Below, piece after piece: positions 34,538 to 40,527 of a DNA stretch of 40,527 nucleotides. Both the position numbers and the translations under genes were made by a program. The notes below the pieces were generated by a model. That model was not told the DNA's origin and did not search any database. It was given only the letters and a program-made list of their open reading frames with translations. Every line of letters starts with the position of its first letter. Position 1 is the stretch's first letter. The DNA is from a virus, in the IMG/VR virus record IMGVR_UViG_3300017735_000027, positions 1 through 40,527 of that record; one strand, written 5' to 3'.

Positions 34538-35344
34538 ATGAAGATATTAATAACAGGACATAAAGGATTTATAGGACAAAATATGATGTCTTATTTAGAA
34601 TCTAAACACGAAGTTGCAGGCTATGATTTTAATCCAGAACAATTACCTTTGGTAAAAGACTATGATTGGGTTATACACCTAGGAGCAATTAGTAGTACAA
34701 CTGAAACTGATGTTGACAAAGTTATATTACACAACTACGAATTTACTAAATGGCTCTATAATCAATGTAATGCTTATAAAGTAAACATGCAATATGCATC
34801 AAGTGCAAGTGTATATGGCGATACTAGACACTTTACTGAGTCTGGTCCTAGTGATCCAAAAAGTCCATATGCTTGGAGTAAGTATTTGTTTGATAGATGG
34901 ATAGGCGGAATGAATCCACAAATTACAATACAAGGATTTCGTTACTTTAATGTTTATGGCCCTAACGAAGATCACAAAGGTGAACAAGCAAGTCCTATAC
35001 ATAAGTTTACACAACAGGCAAAAACTGGTAAAATTAAATTATTTGAGAATAGTGAGAATTACAAGAGAGACTTTGTATGCGTAAGTGATATATGCGAAGT
35101 GCATGAAAAAATGCTTGACATTAATGAAAAAGGTGTATATAATATAGGGACTGGAACTGCTATTAGTTTTCAACAAGTTGCTGACTTAGTTGCAAATAAG
35201 TATAATTCTAACATTGAATATATACCTATGCCAGATAACTTAAAAGGCCAGTACCAAGAATACACATGTGCTAACTTAGATAGTTTAAGTACAGTAGTAA
35301 AGCACAAATTTAAAAGTGTAGAGGAGTATGTAAATGGATGTTAA
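34538..35344 (+). CDS. hldD: ADP-L-glycero-D-manno-heptose 6-epimerase HldD
   Basis: A 268-residue short-chain dehydrogenase/epimerase. The Rossmann motif is GHKGFIG (residues 7-13); the catalytic tyrosine motif is Y111-A-W-S-K115. Family-specific segments identify it as HldD/RfaD rather than a generic epimerase: HLGAISSTTETD, QYASSASVYGD, GFRYFNVYGPNEDHKG.QAS, NYKRDFVCVSDI, YNIGTGTAISFQQVAD, IEYIPMPDNLKGQYQEYT. All have close counterparts in E. coli HldD as I recall it. The enzyme converts ADP-D-glycero- to ADP-L-glycero-D-manno-heptose. It is somewhat shorter than the about 310-residue bacterial enzyme. A ribosome binding site (aaggg) precedes the ATG; the stop lies 11 bases inside the next gene. 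Confidence 0.92.
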   Translation: MKILITGHKGFIGQNMMSYLESKHEVAGYDFNPEQLPLVKDYDWVIHLGAISSTTETDVDKVILHNYEFTKWLYNQCNAYKVNMQYASSASVYGDTRHFTESGPSDPKSPYAWSKYLFDRWIGGMNPQITIQGFRYFNVYGPNEDHKGEQASPIHKFTQQAKTGKIKLFENSENYKRDFVCVSDICEVHEKMLDINEKGVYNIGTGTAISFQQVADLVANKYNSNIEYIPMPDNLKGQYQEYTCANLDSLSTVVKHKFKSVEEYVNGC

Positions 35345-35852
35345 TTTAATTATTACAGATGATTTCTTAGCAAATCCTGACCATGTCAGAGAGCAGGTAT
35401 TGAAAATTCCTTTTGATCGAACCGGTGGGTTTCCGGGTGTACGAAGTGACGGAGCCGACGAAGAATACCAAAGATATGTTCAACAAAAAATAACAGCAAT
35501 AATGGGTGTTAAAATTGATAGTTGGAAAATGGATAGTTTTTCTTTTCAGTTATGCACTGAGGACGTTGAAACTTGGGTACACAAAGACAAAGATGCTCAA
35601 TGGGCAGGTGTATTATATCTTACACCAAACGCTCCGCAAGAAGCAGGAACAGGAATATTTACTGAAACCAAGCCAGGCGAATTTGAACTACAAGATGCTA
35701 TTGCTAACAAATATAATAGACTAGTACTATATCGAGGAGATTTATTACATCGTAGTTTGTTATCCGGATTTGGTAATAGTATTGAAACAGGAAGATTAAC
35801 ACAAGTATTTTTCTTCGATATTGATGGCGATCCCGGAGGCGGATGGGAATGA
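35334..35852 (+). CDS. 2OG-Fe(II) oxygenase-like protein (HxD type, short)
   Basis: A 172-residue protein. The candidate site is H83-K-D85 (TWVHKDKDAQWAGVLYLTP), distal H139 (LYRGDLLHRS) and R154 (TGRLTQVFFF). The segment AGTGIF after the first strand and the NKYNRLVLYRGDLLH block recall a family of small phage and marine-bacterial proteins of unknown substrate with the 2OG oxygenase fold. It overlaps hldD by 11 bases and the next oxygenase by an ATGA junction. It is the second HxD-type member of the cassette, distinct in sequence from the 213-residue one. Confidence 0.75.
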   Translation: MDVNLIITDDFLANPDHVREQVLKIPFDRTGGFPGVRSDGADEEYQRYVQQKITAIMGVKIDSWKMDSFSFQLCTEDVETWVHKDKDAQWAGVLYLTPNAPQEAGTGIFTETKPGEFELQDAIANKYNRLVLYRGDLLHRSLLSGFGNSIETGRLTQVFFFDIDGDPGGGWE

Positions 35853-36487
35853 TTGTAAATGGAAAAACCCAAGGCATGTGGCCTACTTGGATGTATGAAG
35901 CCAAAGTAGAAACACACGAAGAAATTTATAAAGAGTTTTCGCCTTGTTTAGACGATGACAGCTTCTTTGAAGATACATGGATATATGGCAGTTGCCGTAG
36001 TAGTATTAGAAGCAAAAAAAATGATGCTCTGCCTTGGCAAGTATTTTTTGAAAACATTAGACCGTATACACAACAGTATTTTGATGATATGCAACCTATG
36101 ATGCCATATAGTATCAGTTGCGAAGAGTTTTGGGTAAACACTTACAAAGAACACGACTATCAAGAAATACACGACCATGCATTTCCTGGACGTACAATAA
36201 GTGCTGTATATATTTTAGAATTACCTGAAGGTGATGACATTGGCGGACAATTAGTTCTAGACTGTCCAAACTATAATATTATACAGTCGTCAGGAATGGA
36301 GCAAATTTTTAATCAATGGCAATACCAAAGATTTATTCCTGAGCTAGAGCCGGGCAAATTAATATTATTCCCCAGTTGGATACCACATTATGTTTTACCT
36401 AACAAAACAAACAAAAGGCGTGCTACTATAGCAGCCAATTTTAAAATAGAGGCGGCAACACATGACGAAACTGAACGGCTTAGTTGA
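35849..36487 (+). CDS. 2OG-Fe(II) oxygenase-like protein (HxH type), copy 3
   Basis: I choose the ATG at 35849: it forms an ATGA overlap with the preceding stop, lies nine bases after GGAGG (35835-35839), and gives MIVNGKTQG, similar to the start of the oxygenase at 31731. The ATG at 35843 is too close to GGAGG. The product is 212 residues. Numbered from 35849, ligands are H108 and H110 (YQEIHDHAFPGRTISAVYIL) and H180 (LFPSWIPHYVLP), with Arg in KRRATIAANF, the intact family ending. Its end overlaps the cupin start by 26 bases. It is the most canonical of the three HxH members. Confidence 0.8.
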   Translation: MIVNGKTQGMWPTWMYEAKVETHEEIYKEFSPCLDDDSFFEDTWIYGSCRSSIRSKKNDALPWQVFFENIRPYTQQYFDDMQPMMPYSISCEEFWVNTYKEHDYQEIHDHAFPGRTISAVYILELPEGDDIGGQLVLDCPNYNIIQSSGMEQIFNQWQYQRFIPELEPGKLILFPSWIPHYVLPNKTNKRRATIAANFKIEAATHDETERLS

Positions 36488-36824
36488 AAAAGGTTGGGGT
36501 AGCGAAACAATATTTGCCACCAATGATTTATATTGCGGTAAACTACTAAATTTTAATCAAGGCGCCAAATTTAGCATGCATATGCACAAAGAAAAAGATG
36601 AGACATGGCATGTGCTAAGTGGTAGCTTTATATTGAAAACAATAGATACAACTACAGCAGATACTAATGTTGAAACACTAAATGCAGGAGATACAAAACA
36701 TATTCCTCCTATGTTACCTCATCAACTTATGTGTGTAGAAGCAGGTTCTATTATTGAAGTAAGCACACCCGATAGTGTTGAAGATAATTATAGAGTTGAA
36801 AAGGGTGATAGCCAAAATGTCTAG
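36462..36824 (+). CDS. Small cupin (sugar isomerase/epimerase-like)
   Basis: A 120-residue single-domain cupin. Cupin motif 1 reads FSMHMHKEKDETWHVLSGSF (the two His and the Glu that bind metal), and motif 2 reads HIPPMLPHQLMC. The opening EKGWGSETIFATNDLYCGKLL resembles the cupin half of type II mannose-6-phosphate isomerases (VExPWGxExxxxxxxxY..K.L). A role in sugar-phosphate isomerisation, or simply as a metal-binding sugar protein, is plausible; isomerase activity by this domain alone is not certain. The start is defined by a GAGG box near 36450 and lies within the end of the previous gene. Confidence 0.75.
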   Translation: MTKLNGLVEKGWGSETIFATNDLYCGKLLNFNQGAKFSMHMHKEKDETWHVLSGSFILKTIDTTTADTNVETLNAGDTKHIPPMLPHQLMCVEAGSIIEVSTPDSVEDNYRVEKGDSQNV

Positions 36825-37629
36825 AACATTGTTTATTGGTTGTAGTCATACTATGGGTTACCAAGGATTTCTTTCTGGTAGAAACAAAGAAGAATCTACT
36901 CAACCTAATACATGGGGAACTAACAACTATGCAGAATTTTACAGTAAAAATAATAATAAAAAATGTGTAATTATGGCAAGTGCTGGTACAGGAAACAGAT
37001 CTTATCCTAGATTTTTAGCACACGCATTTAATACATACGATGACATTGACGAAGTTTTTATACAAAGTACATACTGGGGTAGATTCCCTATTGTTATTAA
37101 TCCGGATCTAAATCCTACAGAAATATTTCCTGTAGATTTTTTCTTACAAAAAGATTCAAGTGACGAACTTGCTGATAGGTGGAGTATAGCATTGAGTGTA
37201 GATAACAAATATCTTGAACATTATCATAAACCTCAACCACAGGATTGGGAAATGTTTCCATACAATAGAGATACATTGCCTTGGGTATCTGAACCTGATA
37301 CAAGACGTAGTTCTCATATGTATTTTCAAATGTGGCATTATCAAAATACACATTTAGAACAAGAAGATTATTTTAAAGATATTGCTATTTGTGATAGTAT
37401 TTGTACTAATAACAATGTACCAATGTACGTCTGGAATATCAATAATAGATGTTTTATACCAAAAGAAACAGGTAACTACTATACACAATTAAATAAAACA
37501 AAGTTTGCCAGTCAAAATGCCGAAACATTCTTTAATAAGAAGTTTGAAACATTAGACGGTGAACATTATACTGAAGAAGTACATAAACAAATTGCTGAAC
37601 AGTATATACCAATGCTAAAGGAACAATAA
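36817..37629 (+). CDS. SGNH/GDSL-like hydrolase
   Basis: I choose the ATG at 36817 (MSRTLFIGCSHTMGY) over an upstream TTG at 36775. It has aaggg about ten bases upstream, overlaps the cupin by only eight bases, and starts right at the conserved first strand. The product is 270 residues. Block I is FIGCSHT, with the candidate nucleophile Ser10; a Gly/Asn turn appears in ASAGTGNRSYPRF; a block V-like ending is LDGEHYTEEVHKQIAEQYIP, with an Asp-x-x-His pair. This fits the SGNH fold, which includes esterases and acetyltransferases acting on glycans. Acting on acetyl or other ester groups of the cassette's product is inference. Confidence 0.6.
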   Translation: MSRTLFIGCSHTMGYQGFLSGRNKEESTQPNTWGTNNYAEFYSKNNNKKCVIMASAGTGNRSYPRFLAHAFNTYDDIDEVFIQSTYWGRFPIVINPDLNPTEIFPVDFFLQKDSSDELADRWSIALSVDNKYLEHYHKPQPQDWEMFPYNRDTLPWVSEPDTRRSSHMYFQMWHYQNTHLEQEDYFKDIAICDSICTNNNVPMYVWNINNRCFIPKETGNYYTQLNKTKFASQNAETFFNKKFETLDGEHYTEEVHKQIAEQYIPMLKEQ

Positions 37630-37630
37630 A

Positions 37631-38200
37631 ATGGAATTTACAGGAATAGAAGAATACCCAAACATATTTGAAAAAGAATATTGTGAAGAGATTATAAAAC
37701 ATTTTAATGTTATGGCACAGAGAGAAGTTGTTCGTCCTAATCATGGCGAAGCAAGTAGTGACGATAGAGTAGTTTTTGATTGGGCGCATACACAAAATCA
37801 ATATCATTACGACTTTGGGTTATGTGATTATTTTTATAAAAAAATGCACGAAGTTTACACTACACAATATATAGAAAAATATACAATGCTAAAACAAAGT
37901 GAACAACATAGTCCGAAAGGGATGAGTGTGCAACGCACACGGCCGCATCAAGGATATCACGCCTGGCATGCTGAAGCATCAGATCAAAGTAGTAGCACAA
38001 GAGTTGTTAATTACATGTTATATCTTAACGATGTTGACGAAGGCGGCGAAACAGAATTCCTATATCAAGGCAAAAAAATAGCACCTGAACAAGGTAAAGT
38101 TGTAATTTTTCCTTGTGGTTTCACATTTCCTCACAGAGGTAATCCTATATACAAAGGTGAAAAATATATTATAACAGGTTGGTATACCTATGATAGATAA
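37631..38200 (+). CDS. Prolyl-4-hydroxylase-type 2OG-Fe(II) oxygenase
   Basis: A 189-residue protein with the P4Hc outline: YHAWHAEASDQSSSTRVVNYMLYLNDVDEGGETEF, then APEQGKVVIFPCGFTFPHRGNP, then KYIITGWYTYD. Candidate ligands are H113, E115 (HxE in place of the usual HxD) and H168; K178 would bind 2-oxoglutarate, as in prolyl hydroxylases. This subfamily is common in T4-like marine phages. The start lies one base after the previous stop, with aaaggaaca as ribosome binding site; the end overlaps GmhB by 11 bases. The substrate could be a fibre protein proline or a sugar carrier. Confidence 0.85.
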   Translation: MEFTGIEEYPNIFEKEYCEEIIKHFNVMAQREVVRPNHGEASSDDRVVFDWAHTQNQYHYDFGLCDYFYKKMHEVYTTQYIEKYTMLKQSEQHSPKGMSVQRTRPHQGYHAWHAEASDQSSSTRVVNYMLYLNDVDEGGETEFLYQGKKIAPEQGKVVIFPCGFTFPHRGNPIYKGEKYIITGWYTYDR

Positions 38201-38786
38201 ACATAAAGTTGTAACAGCAGCTCCTACACTTCCAACACAATGCGTAATTGGTTTAGATAGAGACGGGGTTATTAATAGAGATTTAGGTACATATGTAAAG
38301 TCAGCAGATCAATTTGAGCCTATTGAAGGAAGTTTAGAAGCTGTAGCAAAATTACGTAGACTAGGACATCGTATTGTAATACTTACAAATCAAGGGGGTA
38401 TTGCTAAGGGCGTATTAACAAACGAACAAGTTGAATCAGTACACGAACACATGCTAAACTTATTTGGTGAAGCAGGTTGTCCTAGTATTGAAGGCATATA
38501 CTACAGTGAAAGTAGTTTAAAAAATGATATGTTTGCAAAGCCGAATGCAGGCATGTTCAAACGCTGTGCAAAAGAAATAAAAGGGGTGAAATGGTCTCGA
38601 GGATTTTACGTAGGTGATAAAATGAGTGATCTAAAGGCTGCTATGAAAGTTGGTGCTAGGCCTGTACTCGTAAGAACAGGTTATGGTCTAGAAACTGAAA
38701 AACAGCTAAATAAGTATACATACAAGGAAATTAAAAAGAAAACCTATGTATTTGACAGTTTAGCTGACTTTGCAGATCAGTTATAA
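38190..38786 (+). CDS. gmhB: Heptose-1,7-bisphosphate 7-phosphatase GmhB, zinc-loop-less
   Basis: A 198-residue HAD-IIIA phosphatase. Motif I is LDRDGVIN with D23 and D25; motif II is LTNQGGIAKG (T66); motif III is K117 (FAKPNAGMF); motif IV is VGDKMSDLKAA (D143). The segments GIYY, KPNAGM and VLVRTG follow E. coli GmhB closely. GmhB removes the C7 phosphate between the two HldE steps. The Cys/His zinc loop of bacterial GmhB, between GIYY and the motif III Lys, is replaced by a shorter loop, SESSLKNDMFAKP, with no Cys or His. It is the last cassette gene, and its stop codon overlaps a late-promoter box. A histidinol-phosphatase-type HAD is a less likely alternative. Confidence 0.87.
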   Translation: MIDKHKVVTAAPTLPTQCVIGLDRDGVINRDLGTYVKSADQFEPIEGSLEAVAKLRRLGHRIVILTNQGGIAKGVLTNEQVESVHEHMLNLFGEAGCPSIEGIYYSESSLKNDMFAKPNAGMFKRCAKEIKGVKWSRGFYVGDKMSDLKAAMKVGARPVLVRTGYGLETEKQLNKYTYKEIKKKTYVFDSLADFADQL

Positions 38787-38792
38787 TAAATA
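38785..38792 (+). promoter_or_regulatory. Putative late promoter box
   Basis: AATAAATA overlaps the last two bases of the GmhB stop codon and lies 27 bases before the ATG at 38820. It marks the return from cassette to virion genes. A strong ribosome binding site (aggag) follows at 38808-38812. Confidence 0.55.
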
Positions 38793-38819
38793 TATATGTA
38801 ATTTTTATAGGAGAAATAT

Positions 38820-39152
38820 ATGCCATATGCAGTTAAAAAACCACATCCAAGTAAAGAGGGTGTAATGCTTTATCATACTTGGGATCCAGACGGAGATGGA
38901 TACGAAGAAATTCGTAAATTTCCAGACGAAGCAAAAGCAAATGAATTTGCAGCTTTGCACTCAGGTGCGGTAGTAGAAACAATTGGTTATGAAATTGACC
39001 AAACAGACGACATGATAGCTGAAAGATATGCACAGTCGATTGATCCAGCAAGACCAGAAGGTAGTGTTACTCTTACATCTAATAGTGAAGCAGAACATAA
39101 ATTTGAAGCTGGTGCAATTACAGCATTTACAGCTCACGGCATTTTAGGTTAA
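38820..39152 (+). CDS. Small hypothetical protein
   Basis: A 110-residue acidic protein that I do not recognise. It opens MPYAVKKPHPSKEGVMLYHTW, includes DPDGDGYEEIRKFPDEAKANEFAALH, which may be a small alpha/beta fold, and ends with SEAEHKFEAGAITAFTAHGILG. The DPDGDGYEE stretch resembles a calcium-loop (DxDGDG) but stands alone, so it is not enough for an EF-hand call. It has its own late-type promoter box and ribosome binding site, and is followed after ten bases by a fibre gene, so a virion or fibre-accessory role is likely. Confidence 0.6.
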   Translation: MPYAVKKPHPSKEGVMLYHTWDPDGDGYEEIRKFPDEAKANEFAALHSGAVVETIGYEIDQTDDMIAERYAQSIDPARPEGSVTLTSNSEAEHKFEAGAITAFTAHGILG

Positions 39153-39162
39153 GGATTAATCT

Positions 39163-40440
39163 ATGGTCTTACCTGTAGCTCCCGTATTCGATAGAGTTAG
39201 ATTAGTACCACGCCCGAACGATTTTTTAAACAGAAACGTTGGTGCAAGTGGCGAGCTTTTCTACGAAAAAGAAACAAAAACCTTAAGAGTTTATAATGGA
39301 CTTAGTCGAGGCGGCTTTGAAATAGTTAGCCAAGATAGGTTACGTGTTAATGCGGCTAATGCCGAAGTTGCTACAGTAAAATACAATGTTACAATTGGTA
39401 ATGACGGCGTAAGTAACAAATATATATTTAATGCGGGTGCAGAATATGCACCTGAATTAAGTTTTGTTGTAGGATATACATATCTTTTTGATCAATCAGA
39501 CCAAACAAATTTATACTATCCAAACGCAGAAGGCGGTGCAATAAACCAGCATCCACTAAACTTTAGTGCAGATAATGTAAACGGAGTATTAGGCGGCGGT
39601 ACAGCATATTTAGAAGGTGTAGTTTATAAACTAGAAGGATTAGAAGTTTCACAAGCTCTTTACAACAGTAATTTTTCACGTGCAGTAAAACGGGAAGTAC
39701 AGATTACTGTTACATCATCAACTCCTACAGCATTATACTATTGGTGTACACAGCATCTTAATATGGGTTCTACTATTGAAATAGGAGCACCTGGGGCAGG
39801 AAGCGGCGCAAGTTTAGAAGTAAGTGATACGGCTCCAGAAAATCCTAATGCAGGCAGTATTTGGTACAACAGTACATCAGGATTTTTATATGTTTACATA
39901 GAAGACGCAGACAGTAGTCAATGGGTACAACCTGTTGCAGGTAATGTATTCAGCGGAGCGTTTACAGACTTAACAGCTACGCCAACAACACTTGCAGGGT
40001 ACGGCATTACAGATGCGGCATTGTCAACAGACATACCAACAAGTTTAACAGACTTAGGAATATCTGATGGTAGTGCGACACAAGTACTTACTACAGATGG
40101 CGCAGGAAACTTTACATTTGAAGATGCCGCAGGCGGATCATCATTTGATCAAAATTTAAACACAACTGACAGTGTAACTTTTGCAAGTATCAGTTCACCT
40201 ACTTTTTTAAATAGCGGAACTGGTGTTACTAATCTAACAAGTGCAAGTACTTTAACATTACAAGCAGTAGACGCTGTAGTTGTAACAGGTGCTCCTTTTA
40301 GATTACCAAGTTTTACAAACGCACAACGAGATGCACTTACAGCAAGTAACGGTGATATGATATACAACACCGAAGATAATAAAATTCAATCTTACATTAA
40401 TGGAGTATGGCGCAGATTAGACGATTCGGGAATAGTGTAA
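39163..40440 (+). CDS. Tail-fibre-like structural protein
   Basis: A 425-residue protein with several phage-fibre modules in order: GASGELFYEKETKTLRVYNG (about 27-46), a beta-rich body with NYKY-type strands, SDTAPENPNAGSIWYNSTSGFLYVYIEDADSSQWV (about 225-259), TPTTLAGYGITDAALSTDIPT (about 275-295), SLTDLGISDG..TQVLTTDGAGNFTF, and a terminal LPSFTNAQRDALTASNGDMIYNTEDNKIQSYINGVWRRL. The last is the same G.(M/I)xYNT..nk.q.Y.NG.W module as in the fibres of 2227-8915 and 24913. A virion fibre role is well supported by these modules; the receptor is unknown. The start follows aaggatta. Confidence 0.75.
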   Translation: MVLPVAPVFDRVRLVPRPNDFLNRNVGASGELFYEKETKTLRVYNGLSRGGFEIVSQDRLRVNAANAEVATVKYNVTIGNDGVSNKYIFNAGAEYAPELSFVVGYTYLFDQSDQTNLYYPNAEGGAINQHPLNFSADNVNGVLGGGTAYLEGVVYKLEGLEVSQALYNSNFSRAVKREVQITVTSSTPTALYYWCTQHLNMGSTIEIGAPGAGSGASLEVSDTAPENPNAGSIWYNSTSGFLYVYIEDADSSQWVQPVAGNVFSGAFTDLTATPTTLAGYGITDAALSTDIPTSLTDLGISDGSATQVLTTDGAGNFTFEDAAGGSSFDQNLNTTDSVTFASISSPTFLNSGTGVTNLTSASTLTLQAVDAVVVTGAPFRLPSFTNAQRDALTASNGDMIYNTEDNKIQSYINGVWRRLDDSGIV

Positions 40441-40441
40441 T

Positions 40442-40527
40442 ATGGAAAAAGAATACGTAGTAATTGTAAAAGCCGATGTTGATCTTGAAGCCTTTGATGC
40501 CGAAGTAGCAGCTGATACAGGTGCAGG
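40442..40527 (+). CDS. Unidentified protein, 3'-partial
   Basis: An ATG at 40442, one base after the previous stop, opens a frame that runs off the right edge. The 28 visible residues begin MEKEYVVIVKADVDLEAFDAE. The strand-helix start recalls small proteins with a subtilisin-propeptide-like beginning that occur near fibre genes in marine T4-like phages, but too little is visible to decide. Confidence 0.5.
   Translation, partial: MEKEYVVIVKADVDLEAFDAEVAADTGA

Noticed and set aside
36775-36816. TTG start for the SGNH-like gene giving 14 extra residues
   Set aside because: It would overlap the cupin by 50 bases and precede the conserved first strand by a basic stretch without family support. 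The ATG at 36817 has a better ribosome binding site and context.
28914-38786. DNA base hypermodification cassette
   Set aside because: Oxygenases with sugar transfer can modify DNA in phages, but there is no nucleotide kinase, thymidylate-synthase-like or DNA-binding gene here, and the HldE/HldD/GmhB set points to envelope-type heptose. Kept only as a minor alternative.
38880-38920. EF-hand calcium-binding protein at 38820-39152
   Set aside because: A single DPDGDGYEE stretch without a full loop-helix pair is not enough.

Overview
The window is AT-rich, almost gap-free, and coded entirely on the + strand. It looks like the late virion region of a large marine T4-like myovirus (cyanophage- or pelagiphage-type). 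The support is: giant mosaic tail-fibre genes built from motifs shared by such phages; AATAAATA-type (T4-like late) promoter boxes in nearly every real gap; a phage tail-assembly-chaperone-like gene; and an auxiliary sugar cassette placed between fibre genes. No T4 core gene (terminase, portal, capsid, sheath) lies in the window, so the taxonomic call is an inference and the host is not determined.

Layout. 1-2760: small virion proteins, including a tandem paralogous pair (1-446, 458-820), and a first set of fibre proteins. 2792-8915: two paralogous fibres of about 1000 residues with a right-handed beta-helix core. 8926-9689: two small accessory structural genes. 9691-24566: three giant genes. 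One (1858 aa) joins seven WxxxxxY-GDVV-type binding repeats, a beta-helix, an Asp-box beta-propeller and a fibre C-terminus in a single chain. The other two (746 and 2340 aa) appear to be a split version of the same architecture, joined by TAATG coupling and expanded by an array of Cys-containing helical repeats. 24582-28020: a small beta-protein, a short fibre, then three consecutive paralogues extraordinarily rich in Cys and Gly (33, 27 and 31 Cys in about 260 residues). 28057-28785: probable tail-fibre assembly chaperone. 28798-28830: intrinsic terminator.

28914-38786 is a tightly overlapping 12-gene cassette with its own promoter region. It encodes a GT9/heptosyltransferase-like protein, a NodU-type carbamoyltransferase, a compact bifunctional HldE, HldD and GmhB, a cupin, an SGNH-like hydrolase, and six 2-oxoglutarate/Fe(II) oxygenase-like proteins interleaved among them. 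HldE, GmhB and HldD together give the route from D-glycero-D-manno-heptose 7-phosphate to ADP-L-glycero-D-manno-heptose; only GmhA (sedoheptulose-7-phosphate isomerase) is missing from the window. With the transferase, the carbamoyltransferase and the hydroxylases, this reads as a dedicated system for making and decorating a heptose-containing glycan, on the host envelope, the phage fibres, or less probably DNA. 38820-40527 returns to virion genes.

The two most unusual items are the Cys/Gly-rich triplet (25630-28020) and the heptose/oxygenase cassette (28914-38786).
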